In this document: piece after piece, positions 50,300 through 62,339 of the stretch
Position numbering within the stretch: position 1 is the stretch's first letter
Layout: every line of letters starts with the position of its first letter
Assembly (NCBI GenBank): GCA_029783825.1
Contig: JAREIK010003426.1
Span: forward strand, 36,001 to 100,000
DNA length: 64,000 nucleotides
Source of the DNA: Sapria himalayana
Taxonomy: Eukaryota > Streptophyta > Magnoliopsida > Malpighiales > Rafflesiaceae
Direction of reading: 5' to 3'
The notes under the pieces: generated by a model
Databases searched by the model: none
The model's input: only the letters and a program-made list of their open reading frames with translations
Told to the model about the DNA's origin: nothing
Position numbers and translations under genes: made by a program

Positions 50300-51395
50300 C
50301 ACAACAAGAAAATATTGATTTAGCTTGGGAATTTTAGCTAGGGATTAATCCCTAGCTAAATTGCGAGAGATTTGCTAGGGAATAACAAGGGATTTATGTT
50401 TTTTCATTAAAATAAAATTTGCAATGGATTAGCGATGGATTAGTGACGGAATAATTTCGTAAATTCCACATCAGAAAAAAGTGGGGAATTTAGTGACGGA
50501 TTAGCTAGGGATTAGCGACGGAAAATTTTTGTAAATTCCACTCATGAAAAGCAGAGAATTTAGCGACGGATTTAGCAATTAAAAATTTTCATAAATTCCG
50601 CTCAAGAAAAGTAGGAAAATTAGCAACGGGTTTAGTGACGGAAAATTTTCATAACTTCTACTCAAGAAAACCCGGGAATTTAGCGATGAATTTAGTGACG
50701 GAATTTCTCTAGCTAATAAAATTTGAAATTTAGCTACAAAATTTTTCTAGCTAATAAAAACTAGAAAGTAGCACGGATTTAGCAACAGAATTTCTCTAGC
50801 TAATAAAATCTAGAAATTAGTAATTGATTTAGCGATGAAATTTTTCTAGCTAATTAAATCTGGAAATTAGCAATGGATTTATTGACTGAATTTTTATAGC
50901 TAATAAAATCCAGAAATTAGTGATGAATTTAGTGATGGAATTTTTCTAGCTAATAAAATATTGAAATTTGCAACAGTTTTAGCGACATAATTTCCCTAGC
51001 TAATTACATCAATAACATAGCAACAGATTTTAACTATGGAATCCCCTAGTTAATTACATTCTAAACATAGTGACAGATTTTAGCGACGTAATTTCCCTAG
51101 CTAATTACATCCCAAAAAAATAGCTATGCATTTAGCGATGGAATTTCCCTTGCTAATTACATACTTAATATAGCGATGGATTTTAGCACGGAACCTCTCT
51201 AGCCAATTACTTCCTGAATATAGTGACAGATTTTAGTAACGTAACTTTTCTAACTAATAAAATCCAGAATATATCAATAGATTTAGCGAGGAAACTTCTC
51301 TAACTAATTAAATCCAGAATATAGCGACGGATTTAGTGATTGAACTTCCATAGCTAATTAAATCCCGAACATAGCGACGGAATTTCCCTTGCCAA
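50300..51395 (+). repeat. CACTA A-end subterminal repeat array
   Basis: Roughly a dozen degenerate units of about 60-75 bp contain ttagcgacggaatttc and ctagctaattaaatc words. The same words, complemented, form the ends at 6754, 10960, 22904 and 63741. In En/Spm elements such subterminal repeats are the binding sites of the TNPA-type protein; that role is inferred here. Confidence 0.8.
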
Positions 51396-52639
51396 AATTT
51401 AATTATTTAATTTATTTTAATTTATTTTTAGTTTTAATATTTTATTTAATTTTGTTTATATAGTGTATGTTAATGGTCTATAGATGAGCGATACTTGAGA
51501 GTTACATTCTCCTCGTAAAATCATAAAAAATTAATATTATAAATAAATAATTTAAAAATATAAAAATACAAAAAAAATTATATTAATAAGGACTAAAATA
51601 TCAATTTTTATGTTGTATAAATTTTTTAAAAAATTATACAAAAACTTTTTCTAAAATTTTTAATTAAGAAACTTAAAAATTTGTATTAAAGTAACATTAA
51701 ATAATTAATTCTATAAGTATAATAATTTATTTCGCTATTTTAAAAATTATATTAACATACATTAAAAATTCTACTAATATAAATGTAAATTAATTCATTT
51801 TATGATAAAATATCCGAATTTATGAATAAACTAGTAAATATTAATATGATTATTAGTATAAAAAAATGTATGATTATAGGAAACTTAAAATAAATCATTA
51901 ATAAAAATTTTAATAATTTTGAAATATAATAAAAAAATAAATTTTTACATTAGAGTTAAAGGAAAATAAATTAATATTTAAAAATAAGTACATTGATATT
52001 TGTCCCTACTAAAATTTATAAGAATTAAACAATTGAGTAATATTTTTTCTATTAGCTTTTAATATTCAGTCTTTATTAAAATAATTACAATAACTTTTAT
52101 TAATTATCTTATCACTTTAAGTAATTTTTTGATTTTTGAAAATTATAAATGATATCAAATAATATGAAATTTTATGCCTTTAAATTTATTCCATTATCTT
52201 CATAAAAATTAATATGATGAATTCTTAAAAATTTATAACCATAAAATATAAATTATTATATATTTTTTATCATTAAGAGTAATTTATAACTCTTAGGAGA
52301 ATGACTAGAAGACAAATCATCTTTTCATGTATGTCTTATTATATGAAGTTTGTTAATCTTGTAGCCATTTGATATTTTTTTTATAAGGCTAAACATATAT
52401 TTTTTAAAAATTTTATATATGTATTGTTTAATTAATATTATAAAAAAATTGTAAGGTGTTTATTTTTAATTTGTACCTTGCTACACGCACATTAATTTAA
52501 TTGAAAAAATTTTATTAGTAAATAAAATAAATGAGTCTTTTTGTATTATATATATATATATATATAATATTATTTATTTAATGTTTTTATAATTAAAAAT
52601 ATAAATATTTTGGAAATATATATAATTTGTTATTTAATG
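51396..52639 (-). other. AT-rich internal sequence with the inverted family block
   Basis: No gene. About 51990-52190 is the reverse complement of the block at 5390-5640, 21600-21800 and 62340-62545, and confirms opposite orientation of this copy. A (TA)n run lies at about 52547-52565. Confidence 0.6.
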
Positions 52640-52789
52640 TTTATTTTGTCGAGATTAAGTCCTCCATCTTTCTCTCGATATTTGCGAAGAATAAGCGATG
52701 CAACTCCTCCTCAGTCCGTCATCCTTCTCTCGACACCGATACAACATAAACATATTCGAATTAATCTATAATTTGTTATTGATTTGAGG
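52640..52789 (+). other. Putative CACTA leader exon with splice donor, copy 3
   Basis: A less AT-rich island contains gtcgaga, aagtcctccat, tctctcgacacc and ttgttattgatttgag, followed by GTATATTTTCTATCCTAA. The same order and exon edge are seen in copy 2 (21190-21062). It lies about 2.4 kb from the A terminus and is followed by AT-rich, intron-like DNA. It is probably the 5' noncoding exon of the element transcript. Confidence 0.5.
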
Positions 52790-53083
52790 TATATTTTCTA
52801 TCCTAATTATTCATTGATCATCTTAATGCATATTGATTCTGTTAATTTTTTTTCAAAATTCTTTTTCTTTAATCATATACATTAATTTAATTATACTTAT
52901 TGTAAAACATACCAAATGCATTTGTGTTGTGTTGGGCAGTAGGTATGCTCATATAAACTTAATTTAAGTATACTTTTTTAAATACATATTCTGTTAATTT
53001 AATTATACTTGGATTGCTTATATAAACTTAATCGTATATAACACAAAACAGGTGTTTTGTGTTGAGTAGTGTGTATATAACAC

Positions 53084-53119
<36 letters not shown>

Positions 53120-54720
53120 ATATATCTATATATTTCTATCATAATTTTAAATAAGATACATTCAATATACATGTCATGTATTTTAGATATAATTAGTATT
53201 ATAGATATAACATCATATACATATTTTACACAAATAAAGATATATTGACTTTATGATAGGATTTTAATAATGTATATTTGAAATTTGGAATTCATCATTA
53301 TGAAATATACGTCTAATAAATTTGCATTATGAAAATATCTATTATTCCATAATGCCGTGCCTACCCAATAAGTATAATTAAATTAATATTTGTAAACTTT
53401 ATTTTATACATGGCTTTATGTATAGGGAAAAACACACACTCTTATAAAAATGTAAGAGTGTATTTAATATCTGTAAATTTATAGTATAGTCACATTAATA
53501 TCTATTAATGTCAAATTAATGTATGTAAACATTTATTGACTGGTTTTCAATTAGTTCAAATTAAAATGTAATAGGCATTATGTATACAGATACAAATTTA
53601 CAAGACATTTAAATACATGTATATATTTGACTATATTTTAATTACTATGTTTAATTAAATGCCACATGGGCTCTCTTATAAATACCCTAGCATTGACTAT
53701 CAATATGATTCATACTGAATTAAAATATATAAGATATCCAGCTCATTTGACATACATTATTTCCTACATGAATTGATGTCGATGATTTTTTGATGGGTTT
53801 GAGATGTTCCACCTATATGGATGAGTCAATCTAACATATTTTATAACCACTATAGCCATTAACTCATAAATTGTATACCCATGGACTTGATACTGTTTAT
53901 TTATTGTAAGCTAACCATTGAATTGTTTACTTGAGTAAACACTAGAAACTATTTACTTATTGTAAGCTTAGATAATGAAGAAACTTTGATAATTAATCCA
54001 AATAATCAATATCTATAAAATGATAATCTAGAATATATATAAATTCTTACATTACAACTATAAAATTGTGGGTGTTTGAGAAATCATTCTCTTTGGCACA
54101 CAATTACATTCCTTCACATACCTTGCAAGCTATCCTTGGAGTCCAAGGTGCTAAACCTCTTCAGTTCACTAACATGATCTTCACATATTTCACTATCTTG
54201 GATTATCTCAGCCCTTGTTTTTAAATAATTACAAAACTTTATCTTTCTTTAGTTCTAAAGCTATATCAATAATTTTCTCGCATATGATTGCTTCATAAAT
54301 ATCAACATCTGAATTCAATTTTTAGCCATTTTCCAAAAAGGTCAATTTTTTTCATTATTATTTATAATTTAGAAAACAAATTTTACTAAGTTCTCAATAT
54401 TAGTAGTATATTAAGCAACAAGCACACTAGATTGAGTTAATCTTAAAAAACTCCTTATGTCCTTTTTCTTCAATGGGATGCTTGAAATTATTAAAACATT
54501 ACTATATAGCTTATAAATTATGCAACTATTTTTCTAAGCATCAGTTAATTTGTTTCCCTCAAGATTTAGTTCATCCATTATCATAATTTCTTATATAAAT
54601 TCTTTAGTCCTTTGCTATTCAACCATTACTAGGAAATGTCTTGCTTGATCTCTTACTAATTTTCACAAACACTCATTAGTTAGCTGCATCATTTCTTTCA
54701 TAAATAGGCAATAATCTATT
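52790..54720. other. AT-rich intron-like DNA, no gene recognised
   Basis: A (TA)n run lies near 53085-53120. About 53690-54700 is slightly less AT-rich, with words such as ccttgcaagctatccttgg, and may be a decayed captured or retroelement fragment, but nothing could be identified. No transposase motif was seen. Confidence 0.4.
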
Positions 54721-54789
54721 ATTCTCTCTCGCTATCTCTCAATCTATATCTCTCTCTCCATCTCTTTTCCTCTCTCTCTCTCTCTCTCC

Positions 54790-54825
<36 letters not shown>

Positions 54826-55368
54826 CTCTCTCTCTCCATCTCTTTATATCTCCCTCTCCATCTCTCTATCCCTCTCCATCTTTTTATCCCTCTCCATCTC
54901 TATATCCCTCTCCATCTCTCTTCTCTCTCTCTCTCCATCTTTCTCTCCATCTCTCTCTCTCTCTCCATATATAACTCTCTCTCTCTCCATCTCTCTACCT
55001 CTCTCCATCTCTCTACCTCTCTCTCCATCTTACTCTCCATCTCTCACTCTCATTCTCTCCACTTCACTCTCACTCTCTCCATCTCTCTCTCCATCTCTCT
55101 CTCTCTCTCTCTCCATATCTCTCTCCATCTCTCTCCATCTCTCTCTCTCTCTCCATCTCTCGATCTCTCTCCCTCTCCATCTCTCTCCCTCTCTCTCCAT
55201 CTCTCTCTTTCTCCATCTCTCTTCTCCCTCTCTCTCACTATCTCCAATTCTCTCTCTCTCTCTCCATCTCTCTATCTCTCTCCATCTCTCTATCTCTCTC
55301 CATCTCTCTCTCTCTCTCCCTCTCTCTCTCTCCCTCACTCTCCCTCCCTCCCTCCCTCTCTCAATTTT
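54721..55368 (+). repeat. Polypyrimidine (CT)n/(CTCCAT)n tract
   Basis: About 650 bp is almost purely C and T, with (CT)n, ctctccatct and ccctctccatct units and a short (TA)n at 54793-54820. The minus-strand open frame (Arg-Glu-Arg rich) is an artefact. Mirror-symmetric pyrimidine tracts can adopt triplex DNA. Confidence 0.93.
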
Positions 55369-55569
55369 TCCTCTACCACAATAATGAGACGTCTTCTTTA
55401 CATAATATCTTTATTTATTTTGATCATATTATAGGTTTACATTATTTTTTCTTTTCTTGAAATGGGTGGAAAAGTGGATTCAACTTTAAATATGACTAGT
55501 TTTTATATTATTCATGTGTTGGATGAAATCATTTCAGATATCTCACAATTTTTTCATAGTATTTCATGA

Positions 55570-55990
55570 GAAACAACACCATATAAATTGAAACAACAAG
55601 CAATGGAAATAAATGAATGTATTGTAGTTTTGGAGACCGAAATGAAAAAGATGAATGAGCAGATATCTCATTTGAAGAAATAAATATATGAAATTAAAGA
55701 ATAGAAGAATGAGCAGATATCTCATTTGAAGTAAGAAATATATGAAATTAAAGAATAGAAGTATGAGTAGTATACTAATTTGATGGATGAAATGCAAGAA
55801 ATTAAAGAAATTAATGATGAGATAAAAGAAATTAAGAATGTAATGAAACAATAGATGTCCTATATGGAGTCAGAGTTAGCGGCAATGAAGCAACATATAG
55901 CATTCTGAGATCCAGCTGCGAAACCTCACAGGAGAGGCTATAATTCCCTACAAATTATGAGGTTTATTTCATATGAGAATTATTTCTGAA
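55570..55990 (+). pseudogene. Coiled-coil protein relic, perhaps the CACTA regulator C-terminus
   Basis: The + strand reads KQQAMEINECIVVLETEMKK, then MNEQISHLKK, stop, then imperfect repeats (YEIKE-stop-KNEQISHLK, then YEIKE-stop-KYE), LMDEMQEIKEINDEIKEIKN, VMKQ, stop, and MESELAAMKQHIAF. This is a heptad-like coiled coil with an internal tandem duplication of about 60 bp (55660 and 55720). Plant CACTA TNP1/TNPA-like proteins (Transposase_24 type) often end in such Met/Glu/Gln-rich coils, and the position and A-to-B orientation fit. Composition alone cannot prove it. In-frame stops make it dead. Confidence 0.45.
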
Positions 55991-56317
55991 CTGTTATTTA
56001 TTTTTGTCTATCTGTAGCAAATAATTATGATATTTTTTTGAAGGTTTCAATTTTTTTATTCTAGTTTAGTTCTTTTCTTTTCCAATTAACTTAATTATGA
56101 AGCTTTGTAGGATACATAATATGAGACAAAAAAATTCTGATTAAGAACATTCAAACATTGCCACGATCCTTCCAATGCATGGGTCCCATATGTACCGATG
56201 TCAGTTTTTTCAAAAAGAGGGCTAGCTTATTTTATCTTTATTATTCTTAAAACATTTTATTTTTGCACTCTATTTATCTCTAAACATAATTGATGGACAT
56301 CTTTTGGGTTTTTGTTA
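55991..56317. other. AT-rich spacer downstream of the coiled-coil relic
   Basis: No coding motif is seen. It may include 3' untranslated sequence of the element gene. Confidence 0.35.
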
Positions 56318-58740
56318 AAGCTGTATGACAATCAACTTTAATTTATGTAAGTTCATGTCTATAATAAATGTTTTTATATATCTGTGAATATGTTTGTGTG
56401 TCTCTATTTAGCCTAATATAGGTATGTAAAAGCCTATTAGCAGTAGTTGTAGCAGTAGCAGGAGCGGCAGTGAAAATAGTGGTGGTAACACTAGTAGTAC
56501 CGGTAGCACCGACAGTACATGCAGTGGCGCCAGCACTGGCAGTGGCTGCAGCACCAGCAACACCTGTAGTGGTTGTGCACCGGCAGTAGTGGTGGTAGTG
56601 GAGCAGCGGCGGCAGTGGCGTTAGTGGCAGTGGCAGCATTAGCACCTGGCAGCGGCGGCAGCATTAGCACCAGCAGCGGATGGCAGCACTAGCAGCAGTG
56701 GTGCACCGGAAGCAACGGTAGCAGCAGTGATAGTAGTGACACATGTAGTGGCAGCAGCAGCACTAGTAGCAGCAGCAATGGTAGGAGCGACAACAACAAC
56801 AAGAGTAGCACAATGGCAACAAATGCGATATATATGTACTTATATAGTCCGTATATATGTACATATAATTCTATAGTATTTATGTACATATATACTGAGT
56901 ATATATGGACTCAGTATATATGTATGCATAATACTAAAGTTTATATGTACATATACTATAGTAATATATGTACGAGTGAAATGCTACTATATATGTACAT
57001 ATTTACTACAATAATATATATTTATCAAAACGTAGCTTTTTTTAATTTATTTTTATTTGATTGAGTGGTTTAAATTTCTTACAAATGTGGTACCGCATTA
57101 TTTCTCATATGAAGTTTGTATAAGTGAAGGGATTTTTCAACAGACATGAAGCATGGTTACTCAAACAACATTTTCACAGTAGAATGTTGGTGATTGGAGG
57201 AGCAGAGAGAGAGAGAAAGTAACATCAATGCATGGATAGATTATACTTTATGCACAGTAGAAGTCGGTAGATACATTGATTAATAACATATAATATAAAT
57301 TTTGTTAATTTTTTGATTTAGTTATTTAAAATATTGTATTATAATAAGTTATTAAATGATTTTTTTTTTGTTTAATTTAAAATTTTCATTTATCGATTAT
57401 GATTTTATTAAATTTAATATAAAAAATTAAATTATTTAATTAAATTTAGTTTAAGCTGTATGACAATCAACTTTAATTTGTGTTTGTTCATGTGTATAAT
57501 AACTATTTTTATATATCTGTGAATATGTTTGTGTGTCTTCGAATTTTTTGGGTATAGTTTTAGTATATTAAAGGTATGTAAAAGCCTATAATTAGTAGCA
57601 GTAGCAGCAGCAATAGTGACAGCAATGGCAGTGATGGTAGCACCGACATTGACAGCCGTGGTGGCATTTGTGGCTGCGGCATCGGCGGAAGCAGCAGCAA
57701 CAACAGTGGCAGCAGCGGCATCGATGGGAGTGGCGGGAGTGGTGATAGCGGAGGTAGCGACAGCAACAACGGCAGTAGTGGCTACACCAGAAGCAGCATT
57801 GGCAGTGGTGGTAGCAGTGGCAGCACCGGAAGCAGCGGTAGTAGTGGCAGAGGCGGCAGCGGTGGCAGCGACAGTTGTAGCAGGGGGTAGTAGTAGTGCT
57901 GGCAGCGATGGTAGTGGCGCTAGTGGCTGCAGTGGTAGCTATGGCATGCAGGGACAATACTGATGGTGGGGGTCGCGGTGGCAGCCGCGACGGCGGCATC
58001 GGCGATAGTTGCGACAGTAGAGGCAGCGGCAACTATGCCAACAGCAGTAGTGGTATTGGCAGTGATAATGGTAGTGGTAGCGGTGGTAGGAGCGACAGTG
58101 GTAGCGAGAGTAGCAGCAACATCAACAAATGTTGTATATACATACGAATAAATTTAGTATATACATACATATAATACTATAGTAATTTATGTACATATAT
58201 ACTAAGTATATTTGTACTTAGTATATAAGTACAAATAATACTATAGTTTTTATGTACATATACTATAGTAATATATGTACGAGTGAAATGCTAGTATATA
58301 TTTACATATATACTGTAGAATTATATATTGATCAAAGCATATCTTTTTTTTTATTTTAATCTGACTAAGTGGTTTAAATTTCTTACAAATATGATACTGC
58401 ATTGTTCCTCATACAAAGCTTGTATAAATGATTAGATTTTTCACTAGACAATATGTACATTGACTCGGATAGCTTTGTCGTAGTAGAAAAATGATTATCA
58501 CTAGAGTAGAGGGAAAGAAAGCAACGTCAATGAATGAATATATTATATTTTATGCAGTGTTGGTAGATACATTGATGAATAAGATGTAATAAAATTCTAT
58601 TTTTTTTGTTTCAATTATGTAAAATATTGAATTAGAATAAGTTATTAAATGATTTTATTTTTGTTTATTATAAATTATGTATAGTTTCATTTTTTATTCA
58701 ATTTGATTTTAAAATATTAAATTATTTAATTAAACAAATT
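56318..58740 (+). repeat. Tandem duplication of a 1.13-kb GCN/palindrome module
   Basis: Unit 1 starts at about 56318 and unit 2 at about 57451, both with agctgtatgacaatcaactt. Each continues with tatatctgtgaatatgtttg, a GCN-rich minisatellite (56425-56820 and 57591-58130), a cluster of tatatgtacatatatact palindromes (56821-57010 and 58135-58330), and a ggtttaaatttcttacaaat word. Copy 2 of the transposon shows the same two-module arrangement in reverse (12340-13990), so the duplication predates the split of the copies. Confidence 0.75.
57591..58130. repeat. GCN/GGT-rich minisatellite
   Basis: About 540 bp of ggcagcagtg/gtagtggcag-type units. It gives overlapping open frames in several frames and on both strands (Ala/Val, Ser/Gly and Cys/His/Arg rich), which is typical of trinucleotide composition and not of a gene. 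Confidence 0.85.
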
Positions 58741-59144
58741 TTTAATAAATTAAATTCTGAAAATAGTTTTGAAATTAAAATAGATAGAGAAAAATCCCTT
58801 GCTAAATTAGCAGGGGAAATCTTTATTTTAGCAATGGATTTTACTGTCACTACATTTTTTTAGCTAGGGACCATTTCCGTCGCTAAAATTTAGCGACCAT
58901 CACTTTAGCTTGGGAATCTTACCTTGCTATTTTCATTTAGCTAGGGAATTTGTTTTTATTGCAAGTTATTTTTCCGTCGCTAAATTTTTAGCTAGGGATA
59001 TTTTTCCTCGCTACATTTTAGTGACCAGCACTTTAGATAAAGAACTGATCTATCGTTAATCCATTGCTATTTCCCATTTAGCGACGAAAAATGCCCATTT
59101 AGCTAGGGAATTGTCCCTAACTATATGAGATTTTTCTTGTTGTG
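58741..59144 (-). mobile_element. CACTA B end of copy 3
   Basis: Subterminal words here (ccttgctaaattagcagggg, ttagctagggaccatttccg, tcgctaaaatttagcgacc) resemble the A-end units but differ in order, and the terminus is tttttcttgttgtg. This is the only B end recognised in the window. Confidence 0.75.
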
Positions 59145-61415
59145 ATCTATCTATCTATCTATCTATCTATATACTTACATATCTTTGTATCTATATTTCT
59201 ATATATCTATGGATCTATGTTTCTGTCTATCTATCTATCTATCTAACTGTCAATCTATCTATTTGTCTATCAATCTATCTATCAATCTAACTATCAATCA
59301 CTCTATCAATTCTATCTATCAATCTAGCTGTGTATATTTCTATCTATTTTTTTAATCTTATTGTTTATCTATCTATCTATCTATATGTCTATCTGTCTAT
59401 CTATTTGTTTATCTAGATTTATATTTTTTTCTATCAATCTATCAATTTATCTCTATATCTATCTATCTTTCTGTCTATCTTTTTGTCTATCTATATGTAA
59501 ATCTATTTGTCTATCTTGTTATCTATCAATCTATCTATTTATTTATTTATCTATTTGTCTATTAATCTGTCTATCAACATATCATTCAACCTATCTATCA
59601 ATATGTATATCAATCATTTTATCAATATGTATATCAATCTATCTATTAATCTGTATATCTTTCTGTCTATTTGTCTATCTATCTATCTCTTAATATATCT
59701 ATCTGTTTATCTATCTATCTATTAGTATATCTATCTATCTTTCTATCTATCTATCTGTCTATCTATCTGTCTATCTATCCGTCTATCTATCTATCTATCT
59801 ATCTATCTATTTATCTACATTTGTATATGTATATGTTTTTATCTAACTACATGTCTATCTATATGTCTATCTATCCGTCTGTCTATTTGTATATCTATTC
59901 ATTTATCTTTATTTTTATTTCTCTGTCTATCAAACTATATATCTATCTATTTATCATTCTGTCTATCTTTTAAATTATCATTTTGTATATCTATATATCT
60001 GTCTATATTTATGCATATATATATATATATATCAATCTAACTATCTGTTTACATATCTTTCAAACTATATATCCAATTTTCTATATATATATCTGATTAT
60101 CTATCTTTATATCTCTCTATTAATCTATCTAACTATCTATAATTTATCAAACTATTTATTTATCTATCTAGCTGTATAATAATCTATCAATCTATCTATT
60201 TATCTATCTATTAAACTTCTTGTATATCTAGTTTTCTATCTATCTATCTATCTATATATTTCTATCAATATTTATATATATCTCACTTTCTATCTATGTT
60301 TCAATCTATCTATTAATATGTCTATTAATCTATCTATTATTATGTCTATAAATCTTTATATCAATCATTCTATTAATTATTCTATCATTCTAATTATCTA
60401 TCTATCTCTCTATCTATCTATATATCTATCTATATATCTATCTATCTATATATCTATCTATCTGTCAGTATATCTATCTTGCCATATATTTGTATTTCTT
60501 TTTATCTATCAAATAATCTATCTATCTATCTATTTATCTATCTATCTATATATCTATCTATTTATATATCTATGAACTATCTATCTTTCTATCTATCTAT
60601 CTATCTATCTAAAAATCTATTATCTATTTGTCTATCTATCTATCTACGAATCAACCTATCTATCTATCTATCAATTTGTCCATCAATTTGTCTATCAATT
60701 TATCTATTAAATTTTCTAACAATCTATCTATCAATCAGTCAATCAATCAATCAATCTATCTGTCTATCTATCTATCTATTTATCTATCAATTTAACTATC
60801 TATTTATCTATAGAACTATATATTTATCTATTTGTCTATTTATCTAACTATCTATCTATTTCTCTATCTATCTCTCTATCTATCTATATTCTATATATCT
60901 ATCTATCTATTTTTCTTTATTTCTATCTATCTATTAATCTAATCTATCTGTCTGTCTTTCTAAATCTCTAAATATCCGTCTATCTCTCTATCAATCTGTA
61001 TATCAATCTCTCTCTATCTATCTTTCTATATTTCAAAATATTTGTATATCTAGATGTATGTCTATCTATCTGTCTATCTATCTGTCAATCTATCTATCTC
61101 TTTGTCTATATTTCTATCTATCGATCTATCTCTTTGTATATCTATCTATCTATCTTTATGTCTATCTATCTGTCTATCAATATATCTATAAATCTATCCA
61201 TCTATCTATCTTGTCTATCTATCCGTCTATCTATCTTGTCTATCTTTCTGTCTATCTATCTATATAACTATCTATCATCTATCTTTTTATTTATCTATCT
61301 CTTTATCTTTATATCTATGTATATGTCTATCTATTTGTCTATCTATCAATTTATTTGCACAGCTTTTTTCCTATCTATTTGACAATCTATCGGTCTATCT
61401 ATCTATATATATTCG
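59145..61415 (+). repeat. Degenerate (TCTA)n array, block 8
   Basis: It begins with the right CACTA target duplication (atc, 59145-59147). Its first 1.3 kb continues the second copy of the 2-kb higher-order unit that is interrupted at 50299. It ends near tatatatattcgaatac. Confidence 0.96.
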
Positions 61416-62339
61416 AATACATTAATAGAATCTATCACAATAGGTAAAGTATGATTAGAAAAATGGTAGCTTGTATAAGCTCTTTTAATACTTCCTCATG
61501 CCTAGTTATTCTTTAGGTTGTGTTTTATTGGTAGAATTGAAGGGGGATATGATTTGATGATATTAAAACAAAGTAGGATTAATAATCTCATTCTGGATTT
61601 AAAAATTATGAATTAGCATGGAATAAATTTAGAGTTTATAGTAATTTATAAGTAACTACCAATTAAAATTGATATATTTTCAAATCCAATTTTCAATTTC
61701 TTGTGGAATTCAAATAATGGATGTTTATGTTCTTCCATTTGCTCTTCAATTTCATGACTTATTCAAATGTTAAAATATATTTATTTTTCTATCTAATAAG
61801 ATATCACATCTTTATGTGATGACAAAAATCTATCCAAACACTAAGAACAAAAAGCCTCGAATTCAAGATTTATCATTCACGATCTCTTCAATCTTTAAGG
61901 TAAGATTGTCAAGATAAGATTATGGTAAGATTTGTTTTCTTATTTAGCTTTCATATTTTAAATGAATCTATATATTAGGATAAGATAAGATAGATATGTA
62001 GATCACATTCATGCCCAAGTACAGAAAGCTCTCGCTTTAACAAGATATAAAAAAAAATAAATATCTCAACAATTTTACCGAATAACTTTGAAGGGACTAT
62101 GTTTGATGAGACTTTGTAATACAAAAATTTCTCAAGTGATCAATCATCTTAAAATATTATTATCTCATAAATAAATTTAACTTCAAAGTTATTATGAAAC
62201 CAATATTAATATTTATATAATTACACAACACATTAGTAAAAGATAATATATGCAATGAAAATAATATACAAAAATACCTATATGCAATCCCTCATCCTTC
62301 TAATCCTACCACCCAAAGATTAGTAATATGAAATAATTC
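61416..62339. other. Unidentified AT-rich sequence with dispersed repeat copy 2
   Basis: About 61440-61780 has a MITE-like look (ttgtgttttattggtagaat ... tggaattcaaataatggatg), but no clean inverted ends were found. About 62118-62235 matches 454-575. Confidence 0.35.

Larger units (their letters stand above)
50300..59144 (+). mobile_element. CACTA transposon copy 3, complete with both ends (8845 bp)
   Basis: Left end cacaacaagaaaat at 50300; right end tttttcttgttgtg at 59144; these are inverted and match CACTACAAGAAAA with one change. The 3-bp direct repeat atc flanks both (50297-50299 and 59145-59147), the CACTA length. TCTA array adjoins both sides, and array landmarks are continuous across the element. 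Order inside: A-end subterminal repeats (50300-51395), AT-rich shared block, leader exon with donor (52640-52789), AT-rich intron-like DNA, CT tract (54721-55368), coiled-coil relic (55570-55990), two tandem copies of a GCN-plus-palindrome module (56318-58740), B end (58790-59144). No TNP2-type transposase was recognised, so it is probably non-autonomous. Confidence 0.88.

Noticed and set aside
55030..55338. Minus-strand Arg-Glu-Arg-rich frame of 102 codons
   Set aside because: It lies wholly in the polypyrimidine tract; the (GA)n complement always reads Arg-Glu.
57592..58032. Cys/His/Arg-rich frame that resembles a zinc-finger or metal-binding protein
   Set aside because: It overlaps Ala/Val- and Ser/Gly-rich frames on the other strand, all from one GCN minisatellite; there is no regular Cys-His spacing and no start context.
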